64,000 bases of DNA from Psychrobacter sp. Pi2-1 (GCF_904846645.1 NZ_CAJHBO010000001.1:464560-528559), one strand, 5' to 3'. Positions 9,281 through 18,872 are shown, counted from the first letter of the stretch. The notes: a model not told the origin generated them from the letters alone. Numbers and translations are program-made.

Positions 9281-10470
9281 TGTCTGCACAATCAAATAAT
9301 ACACACTCAAAAACTAATTCAACGGTCATTCCGGCTTCACAAAGTTTTTGGACCAGCTTTATTCAAACTTTCAAAGACGTCTTTGGTGATAAAGGCGTAC
9401 TTTTGATGTTGATTATTGCCCCTATTATCTATGGGTTTTTCTATCCCTGGCCTTACTCGTCTGAGGTGGTCAATCATGTGCCAGTAGGTATCATTGATCA
9501 TGACAACAGCAACTTATCGCGTACTCTCGTACGCTATACGAGTGCTAGTCCATATTTAGACACTGAACGATTTATCAATGAGCAGGCTGCCAAAGAAGCC
9601 ATATGGTCAGATCAAATTGCAGGCTATATGGTGATTCCAGCTGGTCTTGAAGAACAAGTTCAGTCCGGAGAGCAAGCGCACGTCAGCGTACTGGGTAATG
9701 GCGGTTATTTTATTTTAAATAAAAACGTCCAATTGGGTTTCTCTCAAGCAGTAGGTACGGTATCGGCTGGTATCAAGGTAAAGAAAAGCATTGCGAAAGG
9801 CGCTTATGCATCTACCGCAGCGCAGAATACTCAAGCTGTACCGCTACGGATTATGCCACTGTATAACCAAACCGAGGGCTATGGTGCTTATGTCGTACCT
9901 GCTGTCTCTGTTATTATTTTACAGCAGACACTTTTAATGGCGACTGCGATGCTGATTGGCACATGGTATGAGCAGCGCCGTCACAGTACGAGTGTACGTG
10001 GCTGGTTAGGACGTATTGGGGCTTTGAGCTCACTCAGCTTTATCGTTGGCTGCTTTTATTATGGTTGGGCGTTTGAGCTACATCATTATCCACGCGGACA
10101 GAACACGCTTGGTACGCTGCTGTTTTTGGCACTATTTTGTCCGACAGTCGCAACGCTCGGCTGCGTACTTGGATTATGGTTCCGGCAGCGTGAGCGCAGC
10201 ATGCAGATATTAATTTTTATCTCCTTACCGATATTCTTCTTAAGCGGCTACCCTTGGCCAGCAGACCAATTGCCTCAAGTATTACAAGTAATACGTTGGC
10301 TGGTACCGACCACGCCTGCAATCAATACCTCTGTGCAGCTTAACCAAATGGGTGCCAGTGTCTCTCAGGTCGCTATAGGGTTTTATGCGTTGGCTGGCTT
10401 ATGGTTGCTCTATTTTGTTTTATTGCTATTCTTACGCAAGCGTATTCCACAGCGAAAAGCATACTTGTAA
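9280..10470 (+). CDS. ABC-2 type transporter permease (second of two)
   Basis: A 396-residue permease with the same layout as its upstream neighbour: one N-terminal transmembrane segment (~35-52), an extracytoplasmic domain beginning VPVGIIDHDNSNLSRTLVRY, and five C-terminal segments. I chose the ATG at 9280, whose A overlaps the stop of the previous gene (TAATG) and which follows GGGGAG; a TTG at 9265 is in frame but has no ribosome site. The two permeases probably form a heterodimer. Last gene of the cluster; a strong terminator follows. Confidence 0.9.
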   Translation: MSAQSNNTHSKTNSTVIPASQSFWTSFIQTFKDVFGDKGVLLMLIIAPIIYGFFYPWPYSSEVVNHVPVGIIDHDNSNLSRTLVRYTSASPYLDTERFINEQAAKEAIWSDQIAGYMVIPAGLEEQVQSGEQAHVSVLGNGGYFILNKNVQLGFSQAVGTVSAGIKVKKSIAKGAYASTAAQNTQAVPLRIMPLYNQTEGYGAYVVPAVSVIILQQTLLMATAMLIGTWYEQRRHSTSVRGWLGRIGALSSLSFIVGCFYYGWAFELHHYPRGQNTLGTLLFLALFCPTVATLGCVLGLWFRQRERSMQILIFISLPIFFLSGYPWPADQLPQVLQVIRWLVPTTPAINTSVQLNQMGASVSQVAIGFYALAGLWLLYFVLLLFLRKRIPQRKAYL

Positions 10471-10500
10471 ATCCTCAAATTAATTAGACCTATAAGCATA

Positions 10501-10536
10501 AAAAAAGCGCCTGCTAATAATAGTAGGCGCTTTTTT
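10501..10536. terminator. Bidirectional Rho-independent terminator
   Basis: A stem of AAAAAAGCGCCTGCTA against TAGTAGGCGCTTTTTT (one mismatch) closes a 4-nt loop, with T runs on both strands. It separates the export cluster from the convergent sthA gene and can serve both. Confidence 0.9.
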
Positions 10537-10563
10537 ATTTATACGATATAAATAGGCAATGGT

Positions 10564-12213
10564 TTAAAACACTCGGTTCAAACCATTCAATGCTGCCACA
10601 CGATACGCTTCTGCCATCGTTGGATAGTTGAAAGTCGTATTTACAAAGTACTCAAGTGTATTGTTGCTCTTGCACTTCATCACTGCTTGACCGATATGGA
10701 TAATCTCTGAAGCGTGGTTACCATAACAATGGATACCTAGAATTTCTAACGTATCACGATGGAACAATATCTTTAATACGCCCGAACGTTCACCAATGAT
10801 TTGAGCACGTGCCAGATGTTTAAAGAACGCCTGACCCACTTCATACGGAACTTTTTCATCCGTGAGCTCTTGTTCTGTCTTACCGATACAAGAGATTTCA
10901 GGAATCGTATAGATACCCGTCGGTACGCTAGATACTGGCTCGGCATCACTATCACCAACCATAAAGGCAGCGGCACAGCGACCTTGGTCATAGGCAGCAG
11001 AGGCTAGTGATGGCCAACCGATCACGTCACCAGCAGCATAGATATTGTCGACGTCCGTACAGTAAGTGTCATCTACTTTTAGCTGACCACGGCCATTTGC
11101 TTTTAGCCCAATGGCGTCTAAGTTCAAGCCTTCAGTGTTACCTGAGCGACCATTTGACCAAAGAATGGCATCAGATTTGATGCGCTTGCCGCTCTTTAAG
11201 TGTAAGACCACATAATCATCATGAGTTTCTAGATGATCAATCTCTTCATTACTACGGATAAGCACACCGAACTGTCTAAAGTCATGCGCGATAGCATCAC
11301 TGATTTCGCTGTCTAAGTAGTTAAGCAACTGATCTTGGTTATTGATTAGATCAACTTTGTAGCCAAGACCAGTAAAGATAGACGCGTACTCACAACCAAT
11401 CACCCCTGCACCATAAATGATGATTTTTTTGACCACATAATCCATTTGCAAGATTTTGTCAGAGTCGAAAACGCGTGGATGGTTAAAGTCTAAAATCTCA
11501 GGACGGTAAGGACGACTACCGACAGTAATGATAGCTTTATTAAAAGTGATGGTTTCGTACACATTTTCATCGACTTCAATACGTAGCGTATGTGCGTCAA
11601 TAAAACTTGCCCAGCCTTGAATGACTTCGATACGATTGCGCTCATAAAAACGTGTATGCGTACTGACTTGACGACGAATAACTTGACGCGCTTTGGCGAG
11701 TACTTCATTTAGCGGTACTTGCTTATATTCCATCGCCTTGGTAAACATTGGATCGCGGCGGAAGTTAATCAAGTTAAATACAGATTGGCGCAATGCTTTA
11801 CTTGGAATCGTACCAACGTGAGTAGAGTTACCCCCTACTTGATCACGCGGATCGACGACCACGACTCTTTTACCAGACTTAGTCAGCTTCATAGCAGCGG
11901 CTTCACCAGCAGGTCCCGCCCCTAACACAACTGCATCATACTCATACTCATGATCGTCACTTTTTAGACGGCGAGAGTCTTTGGTAAAGCCAGATTTAAT
12001 ATCGATTCGTGTGTCATCGAGCGGATTCACTAGATCAGGATAGTGCATGACATCATCAGTCACTTGCTCGTGGGTCTGCTCTATCTTTTCTTGTTTGTTC
12101 TTACCTTCGGTATGTTCAGGGCTTGGCACGTGTCCGCTAGATTTATTTGATACTTCGGTATGAATATCTTTACTAGTATCGTTGGTCTCGTCGCTTGCAC
12201 TTTTACTTACCAT
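10564..12213 (-). CDS. sthA: Soluble pyridine nucleotide transhydrogenase with N-terminal extension
   Basis: A flavoprotein that transfers hydride between NADPH and NAD+, balancing the two pools in the cytoplasm. It belongs to the pyridine nucleotide-disulfide oxidoreductase fold: FAD motif VVLGAGPAGEAAA (95-107), the active-site region STHVGTIPSKAL (130-141), NAD motif IYGAGVIGCEYAS, the second FAD motif around NIYAAGDV, and the C-terminal dimerisation domain. Dihydrolipoamide dehydrogenases have two cysteines in the 130-141 region; here both are replaced (Ser and Thr), which fits a transhydrogenase. At 549 residues it is ~80 longer than E. coli SthA (466), because of a charged, low-complexity N-terminal tail of about 90 residues. 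The start follows AGAGGA; an internal ATG (residue 56) is possible. Confidence 0.93.
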   Translation of the reverse strand: MVSKSASDETNDTSKDIHTEVSNKSSGHVPSPEHTEGKNKQEKIEQTHEQVTDDVMHYPDLVNPLDDTRIDIKSGFTKDSRRLKSDDHEYEYDAVVLGAGPAGEAAAMKLTKSGKRVVVVDPRDQVGGNSTHVGTIPSKALRQSVFNLINFRRDPMFTKAMEYKQVPLNEVLAKARQVIRRQVSTHTRFYERNRIEVIQGWASFIDAHTLRIEVDENVYETITFNKAIITVGSRPYRPEILDFNHPRVFDSDKILQMDYVVKKIIIYGAGVIGCEYASIFTGLGYKVDLINNQDQLLNYLDSEISDAIAHDFRQFGVLIRSNEEIDHLETHDDYVVLHLKSGKRIKSDAILWSNGRSGNTEGLNLDAIGLKANGRGQLKVDDTYCTDVDNIYAAGDVIGWPSLASAAYDQGRCAAAFMVGDSDAEPVSSVPTGIYTIPEISCIGKTEQELTDEKVPYEVGQAFFKHLARAQIIGERSGVLKILFHRDTLEILGIHCYGNHASEIIHIGQAVMKCKSNNTLEYFVNTTFNYPTMAEAYRVAALNGLNRVF

Positions 12214-12313
12214 GATGTCCTCTTTATATTTATTTATCGAGTAAATGTTTGAGATATAAATGAATCAATATGTAGATGAGTTTGTATCATGTAGATGACT
12301 GAGTATCGCCCTA

Positions 12314-12715
12314 CTAAGGCATGCCCACCATACGTTGTGACAGTATGTTTTGCAATGTCCAATGACCAGTAGCGCTCTGTTGTCCTTCATCAATCTGCGG
12401 GCGGGCGCTAATGATGTACTCTGTACCAAGGGCTGGTTTGAAATCGTCGATCCAGTCATAAGGAATCTGAAACACGCTACCGTCTTTAGACTTAGCAAGT
12501 AGGCATTGCATTGGCAATTCTGAAGCACAAGCAACACGGTTTGGCATGACGGTCAGTGTTTGCGCTTCTCCCAATACGATACTTGGAATATAGCGCGGCT
12601 CAGGTACTGGATCCTTTGCAAATGGAGATGTTTGACAAGCACTCAGTAAAGTCGCTGCACTGATTAAACCTGCCATCAACAACGATGGCTTTATAGATTG
12701 ATAGGCTGAAATCAT
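12314..12715 (-). CDS. Small lipoprotein, DUF4377-like
   Basis: A 133-residue secreted lipoprotein: hydrophobic signal sequence with lipobox LLSAC (lipid-modified Cys at residue 27). The mature part contains VACASELPMQCLLAKSKDG and YDWIDDFKPALGTEYIIS, a Cys-Cys arrangement and order resembling the DUF4377 domain found in HslJ-type secreted proteins; I am moderately sure of this match. The ATG follows GAGAA. It lies between sthA and ppsR on the same strand, 100 bases from sthA, but nothing ties its function to either. Confidence 0.85.
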   Translation of the reverse strand: MISAYQSIKPSLLMAGLISAATLLSACQTSPFAKDPVPEPRYIPSIVLGEAQTLTVMPNRVACASELPMQCLLAKSKDGSVFQIPYDWIDDFKPALGTEYIISARPQIDEGQQSATGHWTLQNILSQRMVGMP

Positions 12716-12844
12716 AATATTCTCTATATGATAATTATCTAGGATGAAATGATGTATGGTAATTAGTGTTTTTTGCGCATTTATTAAAGCTACTCGAGCA
12801 CTTATTTATACTGATTGAACAGATACTGTGTAAGCTAACATTCA

Positions 12845-13741
12845 CTACCCAATACGGCGTTTGAGACCTGTCATCTGCAAGATACGCGTGGCAATCTCTT
12901 CAACAGACATTTCTGATACATCTAAGCTCGGGATACCATGCGTGATATAAATACCCTGAATCGCGCGCTGCTCTTGCTGACATTGCTGATAGCTTGAATA
13001 ACGGCTGCCTGCACGGCGCTCTTGACGGATTTTTACCAAGCGATCAGTATCGATGAGCAAACCAAACAGCTTATCTTTATGCTCACGTAATGCTTTCGGC
13101 AACTGATTGTCGTACAAATCATCTTCGGTCAAAGGATAGTTAGCCGCTCGAATACCGAATTGTAACGCTAAGTATAAAGAAGTCGGCGTCTTACCAGAGC
13201 GCGACACACCCACCAAAATAATATCGGCTGCATTATAGTGACGAGTACGCGCGCCATCGTCATTGTCTAAGGCAAAATGCACTGCGTCGATCCGCTCTTT
13301 ATAGGTTTCAGAATCGACATCATCATGTGCATGCCCTGAATGACCATCTGGCTCCACACCAGTCTCTTCTGCAACACGACCAATCAGACCTTCATACATA
13401 TCTAAGTTACAGCTGTGTGCTGAGTTGATCTTTTCACGAATTTCAGGATTGACAATCGTATCGAAAACCAATGGCAACGACCCATCGCGCTGATACGCCA
13501 TATTTATTTGTTCAACTGCATCTTCCGCACGCTCTAAGCTATCGACGTATGGCAATACTCTTGTCTCAAAAGGAACCGAGGCAAACTGACTCAAAATAGC
13601 GCGTCCAAGTGTCTCAGCCGTAATCGCTGTGCCATCTGAGATAAAAAACGCCGTTCTAATGGCTTGTGAGCTGTCCAAGTTTAGCGCATGGCGATTTTGG
13701 ATAGTGGACTTAACTTGTTCAGATGGATTGCTTGAGTACAT
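12845..13741 (-). CDS. ppsR: PEP synthase regulatory protein (kinase/pyrophosphorylase)
   Basis: A bifunctional regulator of the DUF299/PSRP family: it inactivates PEP synthase by ADP-dependent phosphorylation of a threonine next to the catalytic histidine and reactivates it by phosphate-dependent removal of that group, releasing pyrophosphate. The 298 residues show the family's N-terminal FFISDGTAITAETLGRA (32-48), the P-loop GVSRSGKTPT (178-187) and the C-terminal region ending MTGLKRR. A short linker at ~130-145 is His/Asp-rich. The gene is divergent from ppsA, the usual arrangement for this pair. Confidence 0.96.
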   Translation of the reverse strand: MYSSNPSEQVKSTIQNRHALNLDSSQAIRTAFFISDGTAITAETLGRAILSQFASVPFETRVLPYVDSLERAEDAVEQINMAYQRDGSLPLVFDTIVNPEIREKINSAHSCNLDMYEGLIGRVAEETGVEPDGHSGHAHDDVDSETYKERIDAVHFALDNDDGARTRHYNAADIILVGVSRSGKTPTSLYLALQFGIRAANYPLTEDDLYDNQLPKALREHKDKLFGLLIDTDRLVKIRQERRAGSRYSSYQQCQQEQRAIQGIYITHGIPSLDVSEMSVEEIATRILQMTGLKRRIG

Positions 13742-14430
13742 ATCGTTGACACCTCGGTTGAAAACTCAATAGTGACCTTCATTTAGTTTTTGGTATAGAT
13801 CTTAGTAATAATTCAGACTTGGTAAACACTTATCTATTATTAACTATTAATAGCATTACTTCGACTATTATTAATAGCGTGACTTTTACTTAGATTTTTA
13901 TAGTTGCCTTTATAACTCGTATAACTAGGCTTTATAACTGCCTACTTCAAACGAGCCTTTTTTTAGCAGCTATACCGCACATTTATCATGCAATGTGCAT
14001 CAACTATCTATGCGCTACATTATACGCATATTAGCCTCTTAATAGAAATCAATGTTACAGGCGTACACTTAGTTCATCTTATCGTCATAGCCAACCCACT
14101 TCTTATTAAGACGTTTTTAATGGCACCTTCTATATAGGAACATAAGATTGAAACATAAATGATGGAAATACTCTAAATATGGCTTATTTGAATGCATCTA
14201 TTTTATGCAGTAATTGGCTTTTGAAAGCGCATAACATCGTCACTAACAATGATATTTTTCATCCGAGTAAATACGAAACCTGATCGGACTGGCCCTAATT
14301 TATGTAGCAAACCCCACAATTTGTATATTTTTAACAAGTTTTTTGGTGAAAACCCTCGAAATTGTCCTAATATGGCGGTATAATTCACCGTTATAATCTT
14401 TACTAAATAACCTTATTTTCTGGAGTTATC
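13742..14430. other. Long divergent intergenic region between ppsR and ppsA
   Basis: About 690 bases without a convincing gene. It should carry both promoters. Two TATAAT boxes lie 34-52 bases upstream of the ppsA start (14379-14384 and 14392-14397); neither has a clear -35 box, so an activator may be needed. Around 13910-13945 the sequence CTTTATAACT occurs twice close together. I see no stable hairpin with a U tract. Confidence 0.5.
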
Positions 14431-16815
14431 ATGGCAGCGCAATCTACAGCACTTGTAATCAATCTTGATCAGCTAGGAAAAGACGACATCGAAATGGTTG
14501 GTGGTAAGAACGCTTCGCTTGGCGAAATGATCAGCCATCTTTCTGATTTAGGCGTTAGTGTTCCAGGCGGCTTTGCCACCACTTCAAATGCATTCAACCG
14601 CTTTTTGACTGAAACGGGCTTGCTTGACAAAATCAACAGCGAGCTAAAAACACTAGATGTAAACGATGTTAATAAGCTTGCCGCTACTGGTAAAAAGATT
14701 CGTACTTGGATTATTGAACAAGAACTGCCAAAAGATCTTGAGCAAGAAGTACGTCAATCATTTGAAACCATGAGTGGCGGCGAAGACATCGCTGTTGCTG
14801 TACGTTCTTCTGCCACTGCTGAAGATTTGCCAGATGCATCATTTGCCGGTCAACAAGAAACCTTCTTGAACATTCGCGGTATTGATAACGTCCTAATTGC
14901 TATTAAAGAAGTATTTGCCTCTCTATATAACGACCGTGCAATCTCTTACCGTGTACATAAAGGTTTTGAGCATGAAGGCGTTGCACTATCTGCTGCTGTA
15001 CAGCGTATGGTACGTTCAGAGACTGGTGCTGCTGGTGTTATGTTTACGCTAGATACCGAAAGTGGCTTTGATCAAGTGGTATTCATCACCTCAAGCTATG
15101 GCTTAGGTGAAATGGTTGTACAGGGTGCGGTTAACCCAGATGAGTTCTATATCTCTAAGAAATTGCTAGCCAATGGTAAGCCGTCAGTTATTCGTCGTAA
15201 CCTAGGTAGCAAGCATAAGAAAATGGTTTATGGTGATGAAGGTAGCACGGCTAAATCAGTTAAAACCGTTGATGTTGAAAAACAAGATCGCATGCAGTTC
15301 TCTTTATCTACTGAAGAGCTAACCTCACTTGCCAAGCAAGCGGTAACGATTGAACAGCATTATGGCCAAGCGATGGATATCGAGTGGGCAAAAGATGGCG
15401 ATACTAACGAAATCTTTATCGTTCAAGCACGTCCTGAGACTGTTAAGAGCCGTCAAGACAGCAACGTAATGGAGCGTTATGTCATCGACACGACTGGCGC
15501 AAAAGTATTGTGTGAAGGTCGTTCAATCGGTCAGCGTATCGGTTCAGGTAAAGTGCGTATCGTTAGCAACCTAAACGAGATGGACAAAGTAGAAGAAGGC
15601 GACGTACTCGTATCAGACATGACTGATCCGGATTGGGAGCCAGTTATGAAGCGCGCTTCTGCTATCATCACCAACCGTGGTGGCCGTACTTGTCACGCTG
15701 CTATTATCGCGCGTGAGCTAGGTGTGCCAGCTATCGTTGGTTGTGGTAACGCAACTGAGCTATTGGTTGATGGTCAAGACGTAACTGCTTCTTGTGCTGA
15801 AGGTGATACTGGTTTCATCTACGAAAGCCAGATTGATTTTGAAGTACAGACTAACTCTGTTGAATCTATGCCAGAGCTTGCATTCAAAGTGATGATGAAC
15901 GTTGGTAACCCAGATCGCGCATTCTCATTTACCCAAATGCCAAACGAAGGTATCGGTCTTGCACGTCTAGAGTTCATCATCAACCGTATGATTGGTGTGC
16001 ATCCAAAAGCTTTGCTAAACATGAACAGCTTGCCACGTGAAATTGCGCAAGCAATCCAAGAGCGTATCGCAGGCTATGCGTCACCTGTTGACTTCTATGT
16101 TGACAAATTGGTCGAAGGTATCTCAACCCTAGCTGTTGCCTTTATGGATCAGCCAGTGATCGTTCGTATGTCAGATTTCAAATCAAACGAATACGCTAAC
16201 CTGCTTGGTGGTAAGTTATACGAGCCATCAGAAGAGAACCCAATGCTTGGTTTCCGCGGTGCTAGCCGTTATGTGTCTGATAACTTCCGTGACTGTTTTG
16301 AGCTTGAGTGTAAAGCACTAAAACGTGTACGTGATGACATGGGCTTGACCAACGTTGAGATCATGATTCCATTCGTACGTACTGTCGGCGAAGCCAAAGA
16401 AGTCATCGAACTACTTGAGAAAAATGGTCTAAAACGTGGCGAAAATGGTCTACGCGTCATCATGATGTGTGAGCTACCAACCAACGCCCTATTGGCAGAA
16501 GAGTTCCTAGAGTACTTTGATGGTTTCTCAATCGGTTCTAACGATTTGACTCAGTTAACGCTTGGTCTTGACCGTGACTCAGGTATCGTCTCACATCTAT
16601 TTGATGAGCGTGATCCTGCTGTTAAGAAACTATTGTCTATGGCTATCGAAGCTTGCCGCAAAGCTGGTAAGTATGTCGGCATCTGTGGTCAAGGTCCATC
16701 AGACCATCCAGATCTAGCGTTCTGGTTGATGGAGCAAGGTATTAGCTCAGTGTCATTGAACCCAGACTCAGTACTAGATACTTGGTTCTTCTTAGCTGGT
16801 GAAGAAGCGAAGTAA
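14431..16815 (+). CDS. ppsA: Phosphoenolpyruvate synthase
   Basis: Converts pyruvate, ATP and water to phosphoenolpyruvate, AMP and phosphate, the first step of gluconeogenesis from pyruvate. At 794 residues it is the normal family length (E. coli 792). Domains in order: ATP-grasp nucleotide-binding domain (~15-345, with [10 protein letters not shown] at 25-34 and [20 protein letters not shown]), the mobile phosphohistidine domain with [15 protein letters not shown] (catalytic His ~421, preceded by the Thr that PpsR phosphorylates), and the C-terminal PEP-utilising TIM barrel with [19 protein letters not shown] and the catalytic Cys in GICGQGPSD (~749-757). GGAG precedes the ATG. Confidence 0.98.
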   Translation: MAAQSTALVINLDQLGKDDIEMVGGKNASLGEMISHLSDLGVSVPGGFATTSNAFNRFLTETGLLDKINSELKTLDVNDVNKLAATGKKIRTWIIEQELPKDLEQEVRQSFETMSGGEDIAVAVRSSATAEDLPDASFAGQQETFLNIRGIDNVLIAIKEVFASLYNDRAISYRVHKGFEHEGVALSAAVQRMVRSETGAAGVMFTLDTESGFDQVVFITSSYGLGEMVVQGAVNPDEFYISKKLLANGKPSVIRRNLGSKHKKMVYGDEGSTAKSVKTVDVEKQDRMQFSLSTEELTSLAKQAVTIEQHYGQAMDIEWAKDGDTNEIFIVQARPETVKSRQDSNVMERYVIDTTGAKVLCEGRSIGQRIGSGKVRIVSNLNEMDKVEEGDVLVSDMTDPDWEPVMKRASAIITNRGGRTCHAAIIARELGVPAIVGCGNATELLVDGQDVTASCAEGDTGFIYESQIDFEVQTNSVESMPELAFKVMMNVGNPDRAFSFTQMPNEGIGLARLEFIINRMIGVHPKALLNMNSLPREIAQAIQERIAGYASPVDFYVDKLVEGISTLAVAFMDQPVIVRMSDFKSNEYANLLGGKLYEPSEENPMLGFRGASRYVSDNFRDCFELECKALKRVRDDMGLTNVEIMIPFVRTVGEAKEVIELLEKNGLKRGENGLRVIMMCELPTNALLAEEFLEYFDGFSIGSNDLTQLTLGLDRDSGIVSHLFDERDPAVKKLLSMAIEACRKAGKYVGICGQGPSDHPDLAFWLMEQGISSVSLNPDSVLDTWFFLAGEEAK

Positions 16816-16868
16816 ACCGCTGCGTTTAATTACGGCGGTCATTCACACAGTCATTAAAGATACCACTA

Positions 16869-16903
16869 TTAGGGTCTATTTGATTTTTTCAAATAGACCC
16901 TAA
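16869..16903 (+). terminator. Perfect 15-bp inverted repeat after ppsA, probable terminator
   Basis: Arms 16869-16883 and 16889-16903 pair without mismatch around a TTTTT loop. It lies about 50 bases after the ppsA stop and 40 before the next gene. There is no T run after the second arm (TATAATGTCC follows), so it may act as a transcript-end stabiliser or a protein-binding site instead. Confidence 0.55.
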
Positions 16904-16941
16904 TATAATGTCCTAAGACATGACTAACTATGCAGGCAATT

Positions 16942-17910
16942 ATGCAGATTTTCCTTGCTCGAAATAACGTACAAGCTGGCCCATATCAGTTGGAGCAGCT
17001 GAATATCATGCTGGCATCTGGTGAAGTATTGCTTGATGATCTGATGTGGCATGAAGGCTTAGCCCAGTGGCAGCGCGTAGGTGATCTTACCAATAACCAA
17101 ACGGTTTATCGCCCGACCAGTGCTAACACGCCTGAAGTAAACGACTCTATCATCAATAACGTGACCGTCTTCCCTGAAGATACCAATAAAGCGAAAGATG
17201 CTAAGTCAGTATCGTTAGATAGACTATATGGCAAACCTGAACGTCCTAAAAACGTAAAAGCCGACATGACAACCAATCGTCATCAAACGCCGCACAACAA
17301 TGTCTCATTAAACAAGTCTACTCTCAAAAAGGCTGTTGCAGACAACGATAAAGTCGTCGGCAACGTGGTACTTGCACCAATCATGTCACGCATTTTGGCG
17401 ACTGCATTGAATGGCCTACTTTATATATTGGCCATACTGCCGCTAGTAATGGCATTGACTAAGATGGATGTGGACTATACCAAGTTCCAAAACATTCAAG
17501 ATATGGACGCCGCCTATCAATATTCAATGACGCTAATGGAAAGTCTTCCTAGTAGCACATTGATGATGTCACAGGTGATGGTCTTTGGGCTATTTGCCTT
17601 GCAATTGGTATTTATTACCATGCGTGGTCAATCGCTAGGCAAGCTGATCACTGGTATTCGTGTTGTGGATCAAACCACGCATCGCCTACCTTCATTTATT
17701 AAGCTTATCGGTACACGTACGTTATTGTTGTTTATTATCTATAACTTACTGTTTTCGTTTACCAGCTTTTTAGGCTTTGTGATTATCGCTATCCATTACT
17801 ACATGGCATCTAAAAGCCCTGAAAATATTGGTTGGCATGACAAACTTGCCAAAACCTTAGTCGTCAAAGCAGACAGTAGCCAATTGGCAAAGAAGTCAAA
17901 ATCTGAATAA
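16942..17910 (+). CDS. GYF_2 and RDD domain membrane protein
   Basis: A 322-residue protein with a cytoplasmic N-terminal GYF_2 domain (~1-50; ARNNVQAGPYQLEQLNIML, then LMWHEGLAQWQRV), a ~90-residue polar linker, and an RDD domain of four hydrophobic segments (from ~145), including the family's RILATALNGLLYILA and GQSLGKLITGIRVVD. RDD proteins are often transporters or membrane factors of unknown role; GYF_2 usually binds partner proteins. I chose the ATG at 16942, with AGG six bases upstream; an in-frame ATG at 16930 is also possible. A terminator follows, so it is monocistronic or a weak read-through partner of ppsA. Confidence 0.88.
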   Translation: MQIFLARNNVQAGPYQLEQLNIMLASGEVLLDDLMWHEGLAQWQRVGDLTNNQTVYRPTSANTPEVNDSIINNVTVFPEDTNKAKDAKSVSLDRLYGKPERPKNVKADMTTNRHQTPHNNVSLNKSTLKKAVADNDKVVGNVVLAPIMSRILATALNGLLYILAILPLVMALTKMDVDYTKFQNIQDMDAAYQYSMTLMESLPSSTLMMSQVMVFGLFALQLVFITMRGQSLGKLITGIRVVDQTTHRLPSFIKLIGTRTLLLFIIYNLLFSFTSFLGFVIIAIHYYMASKSPENIGWHDKLAKTLVVKADSSQLAKKSKSE

Positions 17911-17952
17911 CAGTATTTAGTTTGGCTATTGGTTTTATAGCTCGTTACACTT

Positions 17953-17982
17953 AAAAAAGCTGCGTACTATCGCGGCTTTTTT
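17953..17982 (+). terminator. Rho-independent terminator after the GYF-RDD gene
   Basis: AAAAAAGCTGCG pairs with CGCGGCTTTTTT (one G-U pair) around a short loop, with the T run at the end. Confidence 0.88.
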
Positions 17983-18044
17983 ATTTAGCAAAGCTTATTT
18001 AGTCTCTTTTTATATTTTATTGACAGTAGCTTGGTGATTAACCT

Positions 18045-18073
18045 TTGTGTTAGTTGCCGAGTACTGTTATAAT
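18045..18073 (+). promoter_or_regulatory. Promoter of the rpsF operon
   Basis: TTGTGT (18045-18050), a 17-base spacer and a perfect TATAAT (18068-18073). Transcription from here would give an untranslated leader of about 120 nt before rpsF. Confidence 0.7.
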
Positions 18074-18155
18074 ACGGCGCTTTATAAACTAAGCTTATTC
18101 TTGATTGTTTTTTATAAAATATGACTAGAATTGGGCTTACCTTATAAATCTCCTT

Positions 18156-18187
18156 GCTATTAACATAGGGTTAATAGCTACTAATCC
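18156..18187 (+). promoter_or_regulatory. Candidate S6:S18-type autoregulatory leader structure
   Basis: A perfect 9-bp hairpin (GCTATTAAC 18156-18164, GTTAATAGC 18170-18178) lies just upstream of the rpsF ribosome site. A second pairing, GGGTTA (18168-18173) with TAATCC (18182-18187), overlaps it and excludes it, placing a CCG (18186-18188) four bases from AGGAG. rpsF leaders in many bacteria carry a structure with a CCG motif bound by the S6:S18 complex; whether this one matches that consensus needs a covariance search. Confidence 0.45.
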
Positions 18188-18200
18188 GTAAGGAGTCATA

Positions 18201-18605
18201 ATGCGACATTACGAACTGGTGTTACTTGTACACCCAGACCAAAGCGACCAAGTGGTCGGCATGGTTGAGCGCTACATCAAGTTAGTTCAAGACAACAACG
18301 GTGTTATCCATCGTCTAGAAGATTGGGGCCGTCGTCAACTGGCTTATCCAATCAACAAGATTCACAAAGCTCATTACGTTCTTTTCAACATTGAAACTGA
18401 CGGTGAAACTTTAGCTGAACTTGAAGAATTATTCCGTTATAACGACGCGATCATTCGTAGTCTAGTTATGCGCCGTGACGAAGCTGTCACTGAAGAGTCG
18501 CAGTTAGCCAAGAATGCCGATGAAAAACGCGCACGCAAAGCAACTACTCGTCGTCCAGACAATCGTGAAAACGATAATGACGACAACGACAACAGTGAAG
18601 ACTAA
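18201..18605 (+). CDS. rpsF: 30S ribosomal protein S6
   Basis: A component of the central domain of the small ribosomal subunit that pairs with S18. The 134 residues begin [18 protein letters not shown] and contain the family motif [20 protein letters not shown] (41-60). The C-terminal ~25 residues are a charged Asn/Asp-rich tail, like the glutamate tail of E. coli S6. First gene of a tight operon with S18 (16-base gap) and L9 (20-base gap); AAGGAG precedes the start. A priB gene, found between rpsF and rpsR in enterobacteria, is absent. Confidence 0.98.
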   Translation: MRHYELVLLVHPDQSDQVVGMVERYIKLVQDNNGVIHRLEDWGRRQLAYPINKIHKAHYVLFNIETDGETLAELEELFRYNDAIIRSLVMRRDEAVTEESQLAKNADEKRARKATTRRPDNRENDNDDNDNSED

Positions 18606-18621
18606 TTAAAGGAGAATACTC

Positions 18622-18852
18622 ATGGCACGTTTCTATCGCCGTCGCAAATTCTGCCGTTTCACTGCTGAAGGCATCACTCACATCGACTATAAAGATGTTG
18701 AATTGCTAAAACAGTACATTAGTGATAATGGTAAAATCGTACCAAGCCGTATTACTGGTACATCTACTAAATATCAGCGTCAATTAGCGACTGCTATCAA
18801 GCAAGCTCGTTACTTATCGCTACTTCCATACACTGATAACCATCAAGGTTAA
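18622..18852 (+). CDS. rpsR: 30S ribosomal protein S18
   Basis: A 76-residue small-subunit protein that binds 16S rRNA with S6. It begins [17 protein letters not shown] and carries the family motifs [20 protein letters not shown] and [20 protein letters not shown]. Single Cys at position 11. A strong AAGGAG precedes the ATG. Confidence 0.98.
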   Translation: MARFYRRRKFCRFTAEGITHIDYKDVELLKQYISDNGKIVPSRITGTSTKYQRQLATAIKQARYLSLLPYTDNHQG

Positions 18853-18872
18853 CCGCTAACTAGGAATGACTC

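Noticed and set aside
10564..12213. Dihydrolipoamide dehydrogenase as the identity of the flavoprotein
   Set aside because: The redox cysteine pair is absent (Ser and Thr in STHVGTIPSKAL), and no 2-oxoacid dehydrogenase genes are nearby; soluble transhydrogenase fits better.
14203..14388. Minus-strand frame of 61 codons in the ppsR-ppsA gap
   Set aside because: It covers the ppsA promoter region and has no ribosome site or motif.
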